A stretch of DNA of 64,000 nucleotides from Paralithodes platypus (lineage: Eukaryota > Arthropoda > Malacostraca > Decapoda > Lithodidae): NCBI GenBank assembly GCA_032716605.1, contig CM064480.1:40930748-40994747 (forward strand), written 5' to 3'. The position numbers were made by a program, and so were the translations under genes. Below are positions 50,668-61,040 of the stretch, piece by piece. Each line of letters opens with the position of its first letter. The stretch's first letter is position 1. The notes beneath the pieces are model-generated. The model searched no databases. It worked only from the letters and a program-made list of their open reading frames with translations, and was not told the DNA's origin.

Positions 50668-51712
50668 CCCTAAGCTGCCTGGCCGAACAGCCCCGAGTCC
50701 CTGAGGAAGGCCATGGCCACGATCGGGCTTTCCCACAGAGCTCTCATTGAGTGTAGATTGTGTTGTTGGCGTAAGTGGTTGTGTGAAATGCAGTCTTCTA
50801 TGATGTGTTTAATGGTATGGGGTGCTGTGTTACATCCCGGGCAGGCGTCGACAACGGAGTCATCCAGTCTCTTCTGATAGCTCAGGAGAGCTGGATGGTG
50901 TCCGCATCTCAGCCTGGCCAGGTGGACTCTGTCCTCGCGAGGAAGGGAGGATTCGGAAGGATGGATTTCGGGAGGTCGTGCATGCAGCTGCGTGTTGTCT
51001 GTGAGTGAGTGGATGGATCGGTGAGAGATATGAGTATGGATGTGCTTCTGGAAGTTGGTTCATCGTATAGTGTTGTATTTGGCAGAAACCCTCCATTGAA
51101 ATTGGACCGCCTATTTCAGGCAGATATCCTCGGTGTATTATTTTCTAATGGGGTTAGTAAGGACGAGGATGAGGATGATCCATCATATCTATCACCTCCT
51201 AAAGTGATGAGTAAGAGGGGTTATCCCCCGGACTTTAATGGACCCACAACATCTTTTCATTTATATACTCTGGTGGTGGTATACAAAAATTGTTGCATCG
51301 GTCATCATCGACTTTCCAATCCAATGTTTCTCCAATATTATTACCGAGGAGAAAGAGGTACACCGAATCGTTCGAATTCGGGAAGTTGTGAGAACTCCAA
51401 GCAGCTACTTTCCCCCATTATCACCAATTGTATTCCCTCATAGCGGTAGCCAGGACTTCCATTCAAGCCATTCCAATCCAATGTTTCTCCAATATTACCG
51501 AGGAGAAAGGGGTACACCGAATCGTTCGAATTCGGGAAGTCGTGAGAAATCCCGACAGCTACTTTTATCACCAATTGTATGCCCTAGCCAGGACTTGAAT
51601 TGGACCTCAACATGTGTAAATATGGATGGACACTCATACCGGTATACAAGATTCGTACACATCCCAATCCAGCGCTTCAAATTCTCCAATACTTTAGAGA
51701 AAGAGACGAAAG
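50140..51712 (+). pseudogene. Longest second-family integrase remnant plus type III exon, interrupted by a LINE
   Basis: Fragments in order: YTNMCYL/CKKHVDE, IFTLFSIPKIL-QSSENRTF, WPQVKIIH-like, then LTEKGITDWVTN. After the LINE insertion (50637-51058) comes SVVFGRNPPLKLDRLFQADI with LGVLFSNGVSKDEDEDDPSY and LSPPKVMSKRGYPPDFNG, the C-terminal part of a diverged integrase. It ends in type III blocks (PSSYFPPLSPIV, CVNMDGHSYRYTR) and the donor at 51713. Several frames are needed, so it is a pseudogene. Confidence 0.6.
50637..51058 (-). mobile_element. 5'-truncated LINE fragment (I-like C-terminus) with (CAA)n tail
   Basis: Flanked by TTCATCGTATAGTGTTGT (50619-50636 and 51059-51076), an 18-bp target duplication. 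On the minus strand it encodes a LINE ORF2 C-terminus: REDRVHLARLRCGHHPALLS, DACPGCNTAPHTIKHIIEDC, MAFLRDSGLFGQAA, stop, then a tail of about 12 CAA units. The zinc-knuckle-like C-P-G-C...H...C and R-L-R-x-G-H motif are typical of I/R1-group elements. Confidence 0.85.
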
Positions 51713-51979
51713 GTAAAACCAAACAAACTAAAACTGAAACAAAGATAATATAAAGTCAAAATTGCTACATTTACTAAACTGAAATTACAAGTTCTTCTCT
51801 TGATTTGACGACTTGTTCTGACAGATATTTAAGTGGTGGTAATTTTTGCTCCGATAATAAAGCTATATTTGTAAGATCTCTCATAACTGACATTTAGGTA
51901 TACATTTAACATTCAAATTATTTTTTATTTCGTAAAACAGAATATTTATTTAATTTTAAAAATGATTTTTTTTTTCCAG

Positions 51980-52055
51980 AGATGTGGAGAGATGAAGAAG
52001 ACACAGAACCACTAGAATTCAAGATTGAAGAACATATCCAAAGAGGCTCCAACAG
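51980..52055 (+). CDS. Array unit, type I leader exon (best-preserved)
   Basis: Acceptor TTTTTCCAG at 51979, donor GTATAC at 52056. From ATG 51982 it encodes MWRDEEDTEPLEFKIEEHIQ followed by RGSNR. It could be a first coding exon; the downstream partner exon is not identified. Confidence 0.55.
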
Positions 52056-52284
52056 GTATACTATAATAACTTTTTTTTATAAAACTGTTTGTTTATTGGT
52101 CAGCAAACAAAAAGCCTTCAATAACATACAAATGTATAAAGGTCCAATTCATCACCTACCAGAACAACGACACAAATATACTAGAAGATAAAGCTATATT
52201 CATAAGGGGTCTCTTATGCCATTTAGTCTTATCAAATTATAATACTGATTTATATATCAGAGGAATCGCTCGACAATAAGAAGC

Positions 52285-52464
52285 AATTTATTTTCTGAAA
52301 AATATTTTCAGTGTGTTATAAACACCGCTCTGTATCACACACATGCAGTCATTGTAGTTCCCGAATCCAAATCCTAGTCTCTAACTCCTCCCCCTTCTCT
52401 AGGCTATATATACATGCTCTTTCATATGAGAGACTCAGAATTCAACTGCTCCCTAACACAAAAG
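52285..52464 (+). promoter_or_regulatory. Promoter plus noncoding exon 1 cassette (copy 1)
   Basis: TATA-like GGCTATATATACATGC at 52402, then CTTTCATATGAGAGACTCAG and a donor ACACAAAAG|GTATTA at 52464. The same cassette precedes the beta-subunit-like genes at 54748, 59026 and 62370. Confidence 0.55.
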
Positions 52465-53089
52465 GTATTATCTTCCTGCTTCTATCCAATTGTTTACTCT
52501 GAAACACTCTCACTATCTCTACCTATCTACTCTGAAACACATATACACTGAAGGAGATAAAAGGCACATTTTTACATTTTAGTTCTATAAAATTCAATAC
52601 AAGGCAACATTTCTCACCTGTTTTCATCAAACATTCTTGGGTAATATCATTCAGGCTTGAGATATCTTGTGATGCTGAAGTATAAAGTTAGGAGACACAG
52701 GTGATATAATTCAGGCTTGGGATATGTTCGTTTTTCTTCATATATACAGTATAATACTGAAGGAGATATAAGGGTAATTTTTTATATTTTATTTCTATAA
52801 AAATGCAATCTCAACATCAGGGGAATCACTTGACAATAAGAAGTAATTTATGACTTGTTCTGACAGTTTTTAGTGGTAGTAATTGTTCATGTTTAGAACA
52901 TCCATAATATCTTCTCATTGTTTGATAGTGCTCTGTTTTCTAAAAACAATGGTAAAAAATGATCAAAATCCTTCAATAAATGCGAATGTTATAGCATTTT
53001 TCGCAGCAAAAAAAAATAGATTAGCGGGAATTTAGCTGTAAAGTTTTGAAACCGTTTTTTTTCTTCATATAAATTGAGAACTATTGCTG
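52465..53089. other. Intron-like sequence and unassigned stretch
   Basis: Begins with the intron seen after each exon-1 cassette (CACTCTCACTATCTCTACC, CATTCTTGGGTAATATCATT). From about 52880 it is sequence not shared with other units. Confidence 0.45.
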
Positions 53090-53389
53090 CTACAGACTTG
53101 AAACTTTGCATGTGAGTAAGTTAGGATGGTGTAAATAGACTGCACTTGCCTTTTTGGTAGTACTATGTTCCTTCAGTAATTTCTCCCTTACCAGTAGAGT
53201 ACTCTTTGTAGTTCCAAGGATTTCTTTTTGGCTGTCAGAACCTTCTGTGGACTCCTGAGTTGAGGTAGAAGGTCCAGCAAAACTGGTGGATGCAACCAAA
53301 TTTGCCTGACCTCCACTGTGTATGTCTTCACCTGACACAGCTAAGGCTTTAGCTTCCTCAGTTTCTCTTTTGTGACTGGACATTCTCAC
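53090..53389 (-). CDS. Unrecognised 99-codon ORF
   Basis: MRMSSHKRETEEAKALAVSG, then a Ser/Thr/Gly-rich stretch (STSFAGPSTSTQESTEGSDS) and LLVREKLLKEHSTTKK. Balanced composition suggests real coding origin, perhaps the disordered N-terminus of a transposase; no domain recognised. It lies antisense within the array between two leader units. Confidence 0.35.
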   Translation of the reverse strand: MRMSSHKRETEEAKALAVSGEDIHSGGQANLVASTSFAGPSTSTQESTEGSDSQKEILGTTKSTLLVREKLLKEHSTTKKASAVYLHHPNLLTCKVSSL

Positions 53390-53554
53390 ATATGTGCGAA
53401 TTTAACACGTAGCGTTGTATAGAACTAAGGTTGTGTTCCTTTGTAAATTTTACTCCGACTATAAAGTTATATTTATCTTATGACATTAATTAAGGTATTC
53501 AAATTTCATAAACATAATATTTATCTAATTTTAATAATGATTTATTTGTTTTAG

Positions 53555-54016
53555 AGATGTGGAAAAGTAGGGATGAAGAAGATACCGAACCACAAGAATC
53601 CAAGATTGGAGAAGATAATAAAAAAAACTCCATATCAGGCCGAGAAACCAAGAATGTAAACATTGGAGGAAGAATGATGGTTGGACACACGTATAACCAT
53701 GGGAGTGCTGGTGGGGATGGTGTTACTATATCTTCTTATCAACTGCGTAGTCGTCCTTATTATGTTGAGTATGTTGAGACTGGAAGAGGAGCCTAACATC
53801 GGCCTAACCTGGTATCCCAGCAACAATACCGTGTACCAGCAACTGGAGAACAACTTATACGCCATGCAAATTAAAGAGTTCTTTCAATACCAAACAGAAA
53901 TCATCAACAAATACAACTTAACTGTTGTGACAAAACCACTGAACTTCTGTAGCCGGCTGAGTGATATCTTCAACGGTACCGGCTCCTGTCTCCTCCTCAT
54001 CCTAGATGTACAATAA
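53555..54016 (+). pseudogene. Na+/K+-ATPase beta-subunit-like copy a (truncated, frameshifted)
   Basis: Acceptor TTTGTTTTAG, ATG 53557: MWKSRDEEDTEPQESKIGED, then SGRETKNVNIGG. A shift near 53680 leads to the 53681-54016 frame: membrane helix (GVLVGMVLLYLLINCVVVL), EEPNIGLTWYPSNNTVYQQ, VTKPLNFCSRLSDI, and a stop after GSCLLLILDVQ. The last ~120 residues of the ectodomain are missing. Confidence 0.75.
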
Positions 54017-54519
54017 TGTAATTTTCTTTTTATAAAACTGTTTGTTTATCAGAGGACAAAAATTCTTCAATAACATAATAATTTGTAAAGGTCCAATTCA
54101 TCACCTGCCAGAGTATTGACGCAAATATACTGATTTATTATGTCAGAGGAATCACTCATTGTCAAATTCAAGATAATTTTACGGTTCTCTTTCTCCTTTG
54201 GATATGGGTCTGTTCAAATAAATCAAATTTATAAATAAAAGCTATTTTTATTTAAAATATAAATATTTATTTAGTGTTAAAAAAATGTTGTAACATGGTT
54301 TGACTGAGCCCCTACGCAGGTCCCATCTAAAATGACAAAAAGATACATACATTATGTACTGAAATTGCCTATTTAAAAAAAAAGCACTAGCCGAGATACT
54401 CATATTGTCAGATATGGGAAAGCCCTCTGTCAATTTGGTCAAGTTGTTAAAAGACACCTGACTATATGGGCAATTGGTCTATTTAAAACTAGGCTAGCTA
54501 AGATTGACTTGACCAAAAT
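54017..54519. other. Downstream flank of beta-like copy a
   Basis: Contains the segment repeated downstream of the other copies (AATATTTATTTAGTGTTAAA, ACATGGTTTGACTGA) with AATAAA hexamers at about 54235; possible polyadenylation region. Confidence 0.4.
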
Positions 54520-54815
54520 AATATTTTCTGAAAAAATGTTTTCAGTGTGTTACAAACACCGCTCTGTGTCACACACATACAGTCATTGTAGTTCCCGAAT
54601 CCATATCCCAACTTATATATTGCATCCTTATATTTTGTGGTTACCATGCACACATAAAACGGAATTTAGAACCCCTAAAACTAGGACGTTGGCACCCCGA
54701 ATTTCACATCAACAATGGCGGTGCTCTAACTCCTCCCCCTTCTCTAGGCTATATATATATATATATGCTCTTTCATATGAGAGACTCAGAATTCAACTGC
54801 ACCCTGACACAAAAG
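54520..54815 (+). promoter_or_regulatory. Promoter plus noncoding exon 1 of beta-like gene b
   Basis: Conserved upstream block (CAAACACCGCTCTGTGTCAC), CCTCCCCCTTCTCTAGG, TATA run at 54750-54766, candidate exon 1 to AAAAG|GTATTA at 54815. It lies 0.8 kb upstream of the coding exon at 55618. Confidence 0.6.
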
Positions 54816-55496
54816 GTATTATATTCCTGTTTCTATCCTATTGTTTCCTTTATGTTTACTCTGAAACACTCTAGCTCTCTCTACCTGTCTACTCTGAAAC
54901 ACATACATAAACTGAAGGAGATAAAAGGCACATTTTCACATTTTATTTCTATAAAATTCAATACAAGGCAACAGGTCTCACCTGTTTTTCTTTTTCTGTT
55001 TTCATCAAACATTCTTGGGTGATATCATTCAGGCTTGAGACATCTTGTGATGCTGAAGTGTAAACTTAGGAGGTACATCGAAACATTCTTAGGTGATATA
55101 ATTCAAGCTTGGGTGGGATATGTTTGTTTTTCTTCATATATACTGAAGGAGACATAGGGTTAATTTTTTAAATTATATTTCTATATATGTTTCAATATCA
55201 ATGATAGTTTTCTAACCACTTTGGAACCATTAGAATTCAAGATTGGAGAATATATTCGGAGAGGCTCCAACAGGTATAATACAATAACGTATTTGTTTGT
55301 TTATCAGCAGACAAAAAGCCTTCAATAACATATAAACATTTGTAAAGGTCCAATTCATCACCTGCCCGAGCAACAACGCAAAATATACTCTTGATAATAA
55401 GAAGTAATTTAAGACTTGTTCTGACAGAGTTTTTAGTGGTAGTAAATTTTGCTCCGACGATAAAGGCGTGAGAGATGGATAACCACGATTATACTG

Positions 55497-55553
<57 letters not shown>

Positions 55554-55617
55554 AAATAATTTTGAATTTCATAAAACAGAATATTTATCTAATTTTAATC
55601 ATTATTTATTGTTTCAG
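54816..55617 (+). other. Intron of beta-like gene b, containing a type I exon relic and (AT)n
   Basis: From donor GTATTA to acceptor GTTTCAG (55611-55617). It includes a truncated type I exon (55221-55273, GGAACCATTAGAATTCAAGA ... CAACAG|GTATAA) and an (AT)n run of about 25 units (55499-55550). Confidence 0.6.
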
Positions 55618-56629
55618 AGATGTGTAGAAGTGGGGATGAAGAAGACACTGAACCACTTGTTAATGGGGGAGGAGTAGGAGGAGGAACAAGAATGGCTGGA
55701 AACAAACGTATATATGTGCAAGAAGTGATGGGAGTGGTGTTAATTATTATCAACTTGGTAGTCATCCTTATGGTTAGACTTAATCCTTGTTGCCGAGCGC
55801 GCCCGAGTTGCCGGAACGCGCGGGAGAGAAACCTAACATCGACCTAACCACGTTTCCCAGCAACAATACCGTGTACCAACAACGGGAGACCCACTTATAC
55901 ACCTTCACAAAAGACAAGTTATTTCAAAACAAAACTGAAATCATAGAAAGGGGCTCCAGTCTTGATGCTATTCTTAGTTTTTTTTTATATAACAGATACA
56001 ACTTAACTGCATGCGACCCTGTGACAAAACCACTGAACTTCTGTAGCTGGCTGAGTAATATCAGGGAATGTAAAGATGGCGGGAAATTGGACTTCTACTA
56101 TTCCGGCCCCTGTCTCCTCATCACCCCAAAGGTACCTAAATGGATTCCTGACATGTACACGGTGCGGGAGGACCTACCAGATAACATGCCAAAGAGTCTC
56201 AAGAACTTCATTTTGAAGGATTATCATTATAAAAAGAAGAATGTGATGTCTAAGTTCCTTTGGATGTCCTGTGAAGCCGCAGACAAGGACAGCTTTAATG
56301 GTGAAATAAACTGGCTGCCCTGGTCAGGTTTTCCACCGTACTTCTTCCCCTACCGAAAGAACTCTTACGTACAACCAGCTGTGGGTATGCACATCTCAGG
56401 CCTAAGAAGGGGAGTGTCGCTGGCCATTGAGTGTCGCCTCTGGGCTAAGAATATCAGCACTGAAAAAAACCTGCACACCATCCACATAAAACAAATGGAA
56501 TTATATCGGATGTTATTCTCACACCTCTGTCACGTGTGTATGGTGCAACAGGTATACTACAATAACGTATTTTTCTTTTTTATAAAGCTGTTTATTTGTC
56601 GGCAGATAAAAAGCCTTCCAATAACATAA
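55618..56629 (+). CDS. Na+/K+-ATPase beta-subunit-like gene b
   Basis: Single-exon ORF of a type II membrane glycoprotein that would chaperone and modulate the P-type ATPase alpha subunit at the plasma membrane. Leader MCRSGDEEDTEPLVNGGG; helix VMGVVLIIINLVVILMV; ectodomain from PELPERAGEKPNIDLTT. Ectodomain cysteines occur in beta-family order (NFC...REC, GPC, MSC, IEC). The C-terminal signature FPPYFFPYRKNSYVQPAVGM, then SLAIECRLWAKNIS, matches the beta-subunit Y-Y-P-Y...QP...IEC pattern. N-glycosylation sequons: NNT, NKT, NLT, NIS. A one-base deletion near 55793 (CCGAGCG where copy c has CCGGAGC) separates the helix frame from the ectodomain frame (55787-56629). The usual stop after HTIHIK is CAA here, adding ~30 residues. 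Confidence 0.8.
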
Positions 56630-56684
56630 ACAATTTGTAAAGGTCCAATTCGTCACCTGCCAGAGCAACGACGTATATATACTG

Positions 56685-56728
<44 letters not shown>

Positions 56729-57035
56729 GGAATCACCTGATAATAAGAAGCAATTTACGATTTGTTCTGACAAGAGTTTTTAGTGGTATTAATTTTTGCT
56801 CCGACGATAAAGCTATTTTTATAAGGTCTCTTATGACATTTAGGTATGCATTTAATTATTAATATTCAAATTGATTTTGAATTTCATCAACAGAATATTT
56901 ATCTAATTTATTTTTTTCAGAGATGTGGGATGAAGAAGACACCTAACCACTAGAATTCATCATTGGATAACATATTCAAAGAGGCTCAAACAGATATAGA
57001 ATAACGTATTTTTTCTTTTTATAAAACTGTTATGT
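56630..57035 (+). other. Array spacer with (AT)n and a type I exon relic
   Basis: (AT)n at 56688-56724; the intron module; type I exon relic 56921-56993 after TTTTTTTCAG, with GACACCTAACCACTAG (a stop within the leader) and CAAACAG|ATATAG, so the GT donor is lost. Confidence 0.6.
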
Positions 57036-57037
57036 AA

Positions 57038-57510
57038 TGGGCTGACCCTTTGTCAGAGTGAGGGTTGGTGTCCTCTACTTCCCATAGCCCCTTCTATCTT
57101 TTTCTCCTTCTACATCTCTAATTTTTTCAAATGGTGTAGGGATGCGGCGACCCCAACGCCCGCCACTTTCTGGTGCAGGTAGCCTCCTCTGTGGTGGAGG
57201 GGACATGTAGCAGAGCCAAAAAAGCCACAAGCCCTCCCACCACACTTCCAGGCGCACCCTTCATAGTAATCGTCTCCCCGGGCCAGGCGCCTGATGGACT
57301 ATTATCTAGCACCCGACCCCTTACTCCAAATGACCACGTGTTCACTCAACTATTCAAAAGTATTTTCCATTCACTCCTGTCCACCACCAGTTCCCCTGCC
57401 TGATCTATAGTCATTCCTCTATCACCCAAAGCCTTTCTTACACAGTCTCTCCATCTCAATGGGGGTCTTCCTGCCCTTCTATCTCCCCTTGTACCACCTG
57501 ACTGATGTGT
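57038..57510 (-). mobile_element. LINE ORF2 C-terminal fragment
   Basis: Minus strand: GRPPLRWRDCVRKALGDRGM, TIDQAGELVVDRSEWK, the W-x-D-x-V-x-K...D-R-x-x-W signature found at the C-terminus of several LINE reverse transcriptases. A related fragment is at 60550-61040, in the same position of the 3.8-kb unit, so it was duplicated along with the unit. Confidence 0.65.
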
Positions 57511-57559
57511 GTGAGTCCCCCCTTGTACCTGACTGATATGTGTGAGTTTGTGCTTATAA

Positions 57560-58080
57560 AATAAAATTATAAATAAAAGCTATTTTTATTTTAAACATAA
57601 ATATTTATTTACTGTTAAAATATGTCGGAAACATGGTTTGACTGAACCCCTACGCCGATCCCATCTAAAATGACAAAAAAGATACACAAATTATGTAATG
57701 AAATTACCTATTTAAAAAAAAAGCACTAGCCGAGTTATTCATATTGTCAGATATTTTGACTATTTGGTTATCTGGGTAAACCCTCTGTCAATTTGGCCAA
57801 GTTGTTAAAAGACACCTGACTATATGGGCAATTTGTCTATTAAAAACTAGGCTAGCTAAGATTGACTTAACCAAAATAATATTTTCTGAAAAAATATTTT
57901 CAGTGTATTACAAACACCGCTCTGTGTCACATACACACAGTCATTGTAGTTTCCCCGAATCCATATCCCAACTTATATATTGCATCCTTATATTTTGTGG
58001 TTACCATACACATAAAAAAACGGGATTTAGAGCCCTAAAACTAGGACGTTGGTAACCCCGAATTTCACATCAACAATGGT
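57560..58080. other. Downstream flank and upstream promoter block
   Basis: Shared segments only (AATATTTATTTACTGTTAAA ... ; CAAACACCGCTCTGTGTCAC at 57913). Nothing coding. Confidence 0.45.
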
Positions 58081-58470
58081 GGTTCTCCAAATCCTCTCCC
58101 TTTTCTAGGCTATATATATATATATGCTCTTTCATATGAGTGTCTTAGAATTCAACTGCTCCCTGACACAATCAGGCCGAGAAACCAAGAACGTAAACAT
58201 TGGAGGAGGAAGAATGGCTGGAAACAACCGTATAATTATGGGAGTGCTGGTGGGAGTGGTGGTACTTATTATCAACTTCATAGTCGGCCTTATGGTTATA
58301 TTGAGATTGGGAGAGAAGCCTAACATCGACGTAATCACGTATCCCAACAACAACCCATTAATACGCCATATTAATTAACAAGTTATTTCAAAACCAAACC
58401 GAAATCATCAACAAATACAACTTAACTGCATGCGACCCTGTGACAAAACCACTAAACTTCTGTAGTTTGG
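58081..58470 (+). pseudogene. Beta-like fragment e: exon 1 fused directly to coding sequence
   Basis: TATA-like run (58110-58124) and exon 1 (to CTGACACAA, 58169) run without an intron into TCAGGCCGAGAAACC, the internal sequence seen in copy a. Frame: SGRETKNVNIGGGRMAGNNR, helix GVLVGVVVLIINFIVGLMV, EKPNIDVITYPNNN, stop at 58376-58378. Homology ends at 58465 (KPLNFCS equivalent). A promoter-containing deletion derivative. Confidence 0.65.
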
Positions 58471-58985
58471 ATGGGTCTGTTCAAATAAAATAAAATTATA
58501 AATAAAAACTATTTTTATTTAAAACATAAATATTTATTTAGTGTTAAAATATGCCGGAAACATGGTTTGACTGAACCCCTACACCGATCCCATCTAAAAT
58601 GACAAAAAGATACATAAATTATGTACTGAAATTGTCTATTTTAAACAAAAAAGCACTAGCCGAGTTACTCATATTGTCAGATATTTTGACTATTTGGCTA
58701 TGTGGGTAAACCCTCTGTCAATTTGGCCAAGTTGTTAAAAGACACCTGACTATATGGGCAATTTGTCTGCTAGCTAAGATTGACTGGACTAAAATAATAT
58801 TTTCTGAACAAATATTTTCAGTGTGTTACAAACACCGGTCTGTGTCACATACACAGAATCATTGTAGTTCCCCGAATCCATATCCCAACTTATATATTGC
58901 ATCCTTATATTTTATGGTTACCATACACATATAAACACGGAATTTAGAACCCCTAAAACTAGGACGTTGGCAACCCCGAATTTCA
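58471..58985. other. Downstream flank repeat and upstream promoter block
   Basis: Same shared segments as 57560-58080, i.e. a local duplication of the inter-gene spacer. Confidence 0.45.
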
Positions 58986-59088
58986 CATCAACAATGGCGG
59001 GTCTCTAACTCCTCCCCCTTCTGTAGGCTATATATATATGGTCTTTCATATGAGAGACTCAGAATTCAACTGCTCCCTGTCACAAAAG
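58986..59088 (+). promoter_or_regulatory. Promoter plus noncoding exon 1 of beta-like gene c
   Basis: CCTCCCCCTTCTGTAGG, TATA run 59030-59039, exon 1 to ACAAAAG|GTATTA at 59088; only ~350 bp before the coding exon because the intron is shorter here. Confidence 0.6.
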
Positions 59089-59441
59089 GTATTATATTCC
59101 TGTTTCTATCCTGTTGTTTCCTTTCTGAAACACTCTAGCTCTCTCTACCTGTCTACTCTGAAACACATACATACACCGAAGGAGATAAAAGGCACATTTA
59201 TAAATTGTATTTCCATAAAATTCAATACAAGGCAACATGTCTCACCTGTTTTTCTTTTTCTGTTTTCATCAAACATTCAGGCTTGAGACATCTTGTGATG
59301 TTGAAGTGTAGCCCGAGTAACTACACAAATATACTCTTGATAATAAGAAGAAATTTAAGACTTGTTCTGACAGAGTTTTTAGTGGTAGTATTTTCATAAA
59401 CAGAATATTTATCTAATTTTAATAATTATTTATTTTTTCAG

Positions 59442-60336
59442 AGATGTGTAAAGGTAAGGATGAAGAAGACACTGAACCACTTATTAATGGAGGAGGAGGA
59501 GGAGGAAGAATGGTTGGAAACAAACGTATATCCGTGCAAGAAGTGGTGGGAGTGGTGTTGGGAGTGATGATAATTATTATCAACTTGGTAGTCATCCTTA
59601 TGGTTATATTTGGACTTGCTCCTTGTTGCCGGAGCACGCCCGATTTACCGGAGCGCGCGGGAGAGAAACCTAACATCGACCTAACTACGTATCCCAGCAA
59701 CAATACCGTGTACCAACAACGGGAGACCCACTTATACACCTTCACAAAAGACAAGTTATTTCAAAACAAAACTGAAATCATAGAAAGGGGCTCCAGTCTT
59801 GATGCTATTCTTATTTTTTTTTATATAACGGATACAACTTAACTGCATGCGACCCTGTGACAAAACCACTGAACTTCTGTAGCTGGCTGAGTGATATCAG
59901 GGAATGTATAGACGGCGGGAAATGGGGCTTCTACAATTCCGGCCCCTGTCCCTGTCTCCTCATCACCCCAAAGGTACCTAAATGGATTCCTGACATGTAC
60001 ACGGTGCTGGAGGACCTACCAGATAACATGCCAAAGAGTCTCAAGGACTTCATTTTGAAGGATTATCATTATAAAAAGAAGAATGTGATGTCTAAGTTCC
60101 TTTGGATGTCCTGTGAAGCCGCAGACAAGGACAGCTTTAATGGCGAAATAAGCTTGCTGCCTTGGCCAGGTTTTCCACCGTACTTCTTCCCCTACCGAAA
60201 GAACTCTTACGTACAACCAGCTGTGGGTATGCACATCTCAGGCCTAAGAAGGGGAGTGTCGCTGGCCATTGAGTGTCGACTCTGGGCTAAGAATATCAGC
60301 ACTGAAAAACACCTGCACACCATCCACATAAAATAA
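59442..60336 (+). CDS. Na+/K+-ATPase beta-subunit-like gene c
   Basis: Closest to a complete gene. Acceptor TTTTTTCAG, ATG 59444: MCKGKDEEDTEPLINGGGGG, helix GVMIIIINLVVILMVIFGL, then CCRSTPDLPERAGEKPNIDL and YPSNNTVYQQRETHLYTF. The frame breaks at ~59815-59840 in a run of nine T (ATTCTTATTTTTTTTTATA), where copy b has a G that keeps the frame open. It resumes at 59857-60336: CSWLSDIRECIDGGKWGFYN, VPKWIPDMYTVLEDLPDNMP, FLWMSCEAADKD, PPYFFPYRKNSYVQPAVGMH, IECRLWAKNIS, ending HTIHIK-stop, the normal beta-subunit end. If the T run is mis-called, this is an intact ~297-residue protein. After the stop, CAACAG|GTATAC repeats the type I donor. Confidence 0.82.
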
Positions 60337-60545
60337 ATGGAATGATATCGGATGTTATAATGGTCAAGTCTGCATTGTTTCTCATACCTCCGTCGTGTGT
60401 GTATGGTGCAACAGGTATACTACAATAACTTATTTTTCTTTTTTATAAAGCTGTTTGTTTGGACACCGAACCACTAGAATATGTGAACATATTCAAAGAG
60501 GCTCCAACAGATATACAATAACTTATTTTTTCTTTTTATAAAACT
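60337..60545 (+). other. Type I exon relic downstream of gene c
   Basis: GGACACCGAACCACTAGAAT at 60461 to CAACAG at 60510, followed by ATATAC instead of GTATAC. 5' truncated. Confidence 0.5.
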
Positions 60546-60549
60546 GTTA

Positions 60550-61040
60550 TGTGATGGGCTGACCCTTTGTCAGAGTGAGGGTTGGTGTCCTCTACTTCCC
60601 ATAGCCCCTTCTATCTTTTTCTCCTCCTACAGCTCTAATTTTTTCAAATGGTGTAGGGATGCGGCGACCCCAACGCCCGCCACTTTCTGGTGGGGGTAAT
60701 GACCACATGTTCATTCAACTATTCACAAGCATTCTCCATTCACTCCTGTCCACCACCACTTCCCCCGCCTGATCGATAGTCATTCCTCTATCATCCGAAG
60801 CCTTTCTTACACAGTCTCTCCATCTCAATGGGGGTCTTCCTGCCCTTCTATCCCCGGCAGCAGGAACATTTGTTAGCCACTTCTGTCCACCCTGGCTAAC
60901 AAATGTTCCTACTGCCCCACTCTCCTACGTATCTCTTCATTCCTCATTCTGTCTCTACGAGTATCTCCACACATACTCCTCAAACAGCTCTTCTATCTCC
61001 CCTTGTACCTGACTAACGTTGTACCTTGTGTGTGAGTTTG
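60550..61040 (-). mobile_element. LINE ORF2 C-terminal fragment, second copy
   Basis: Same family and position in the unit as 57038-57510, with the middle deleted but extended upstream on the element strand: RRDRMRNEEIRRRVG, another LINE C-terminal motif. Confidence 0.6.

Noticed and set aside
57075..57403. Three short ORFs on both strands around 57.1-57.4 kb
   Set aside because: They do not match the LINE C-terminal frame that fits this segment and are not conserved in the copy at 60.6 kb.
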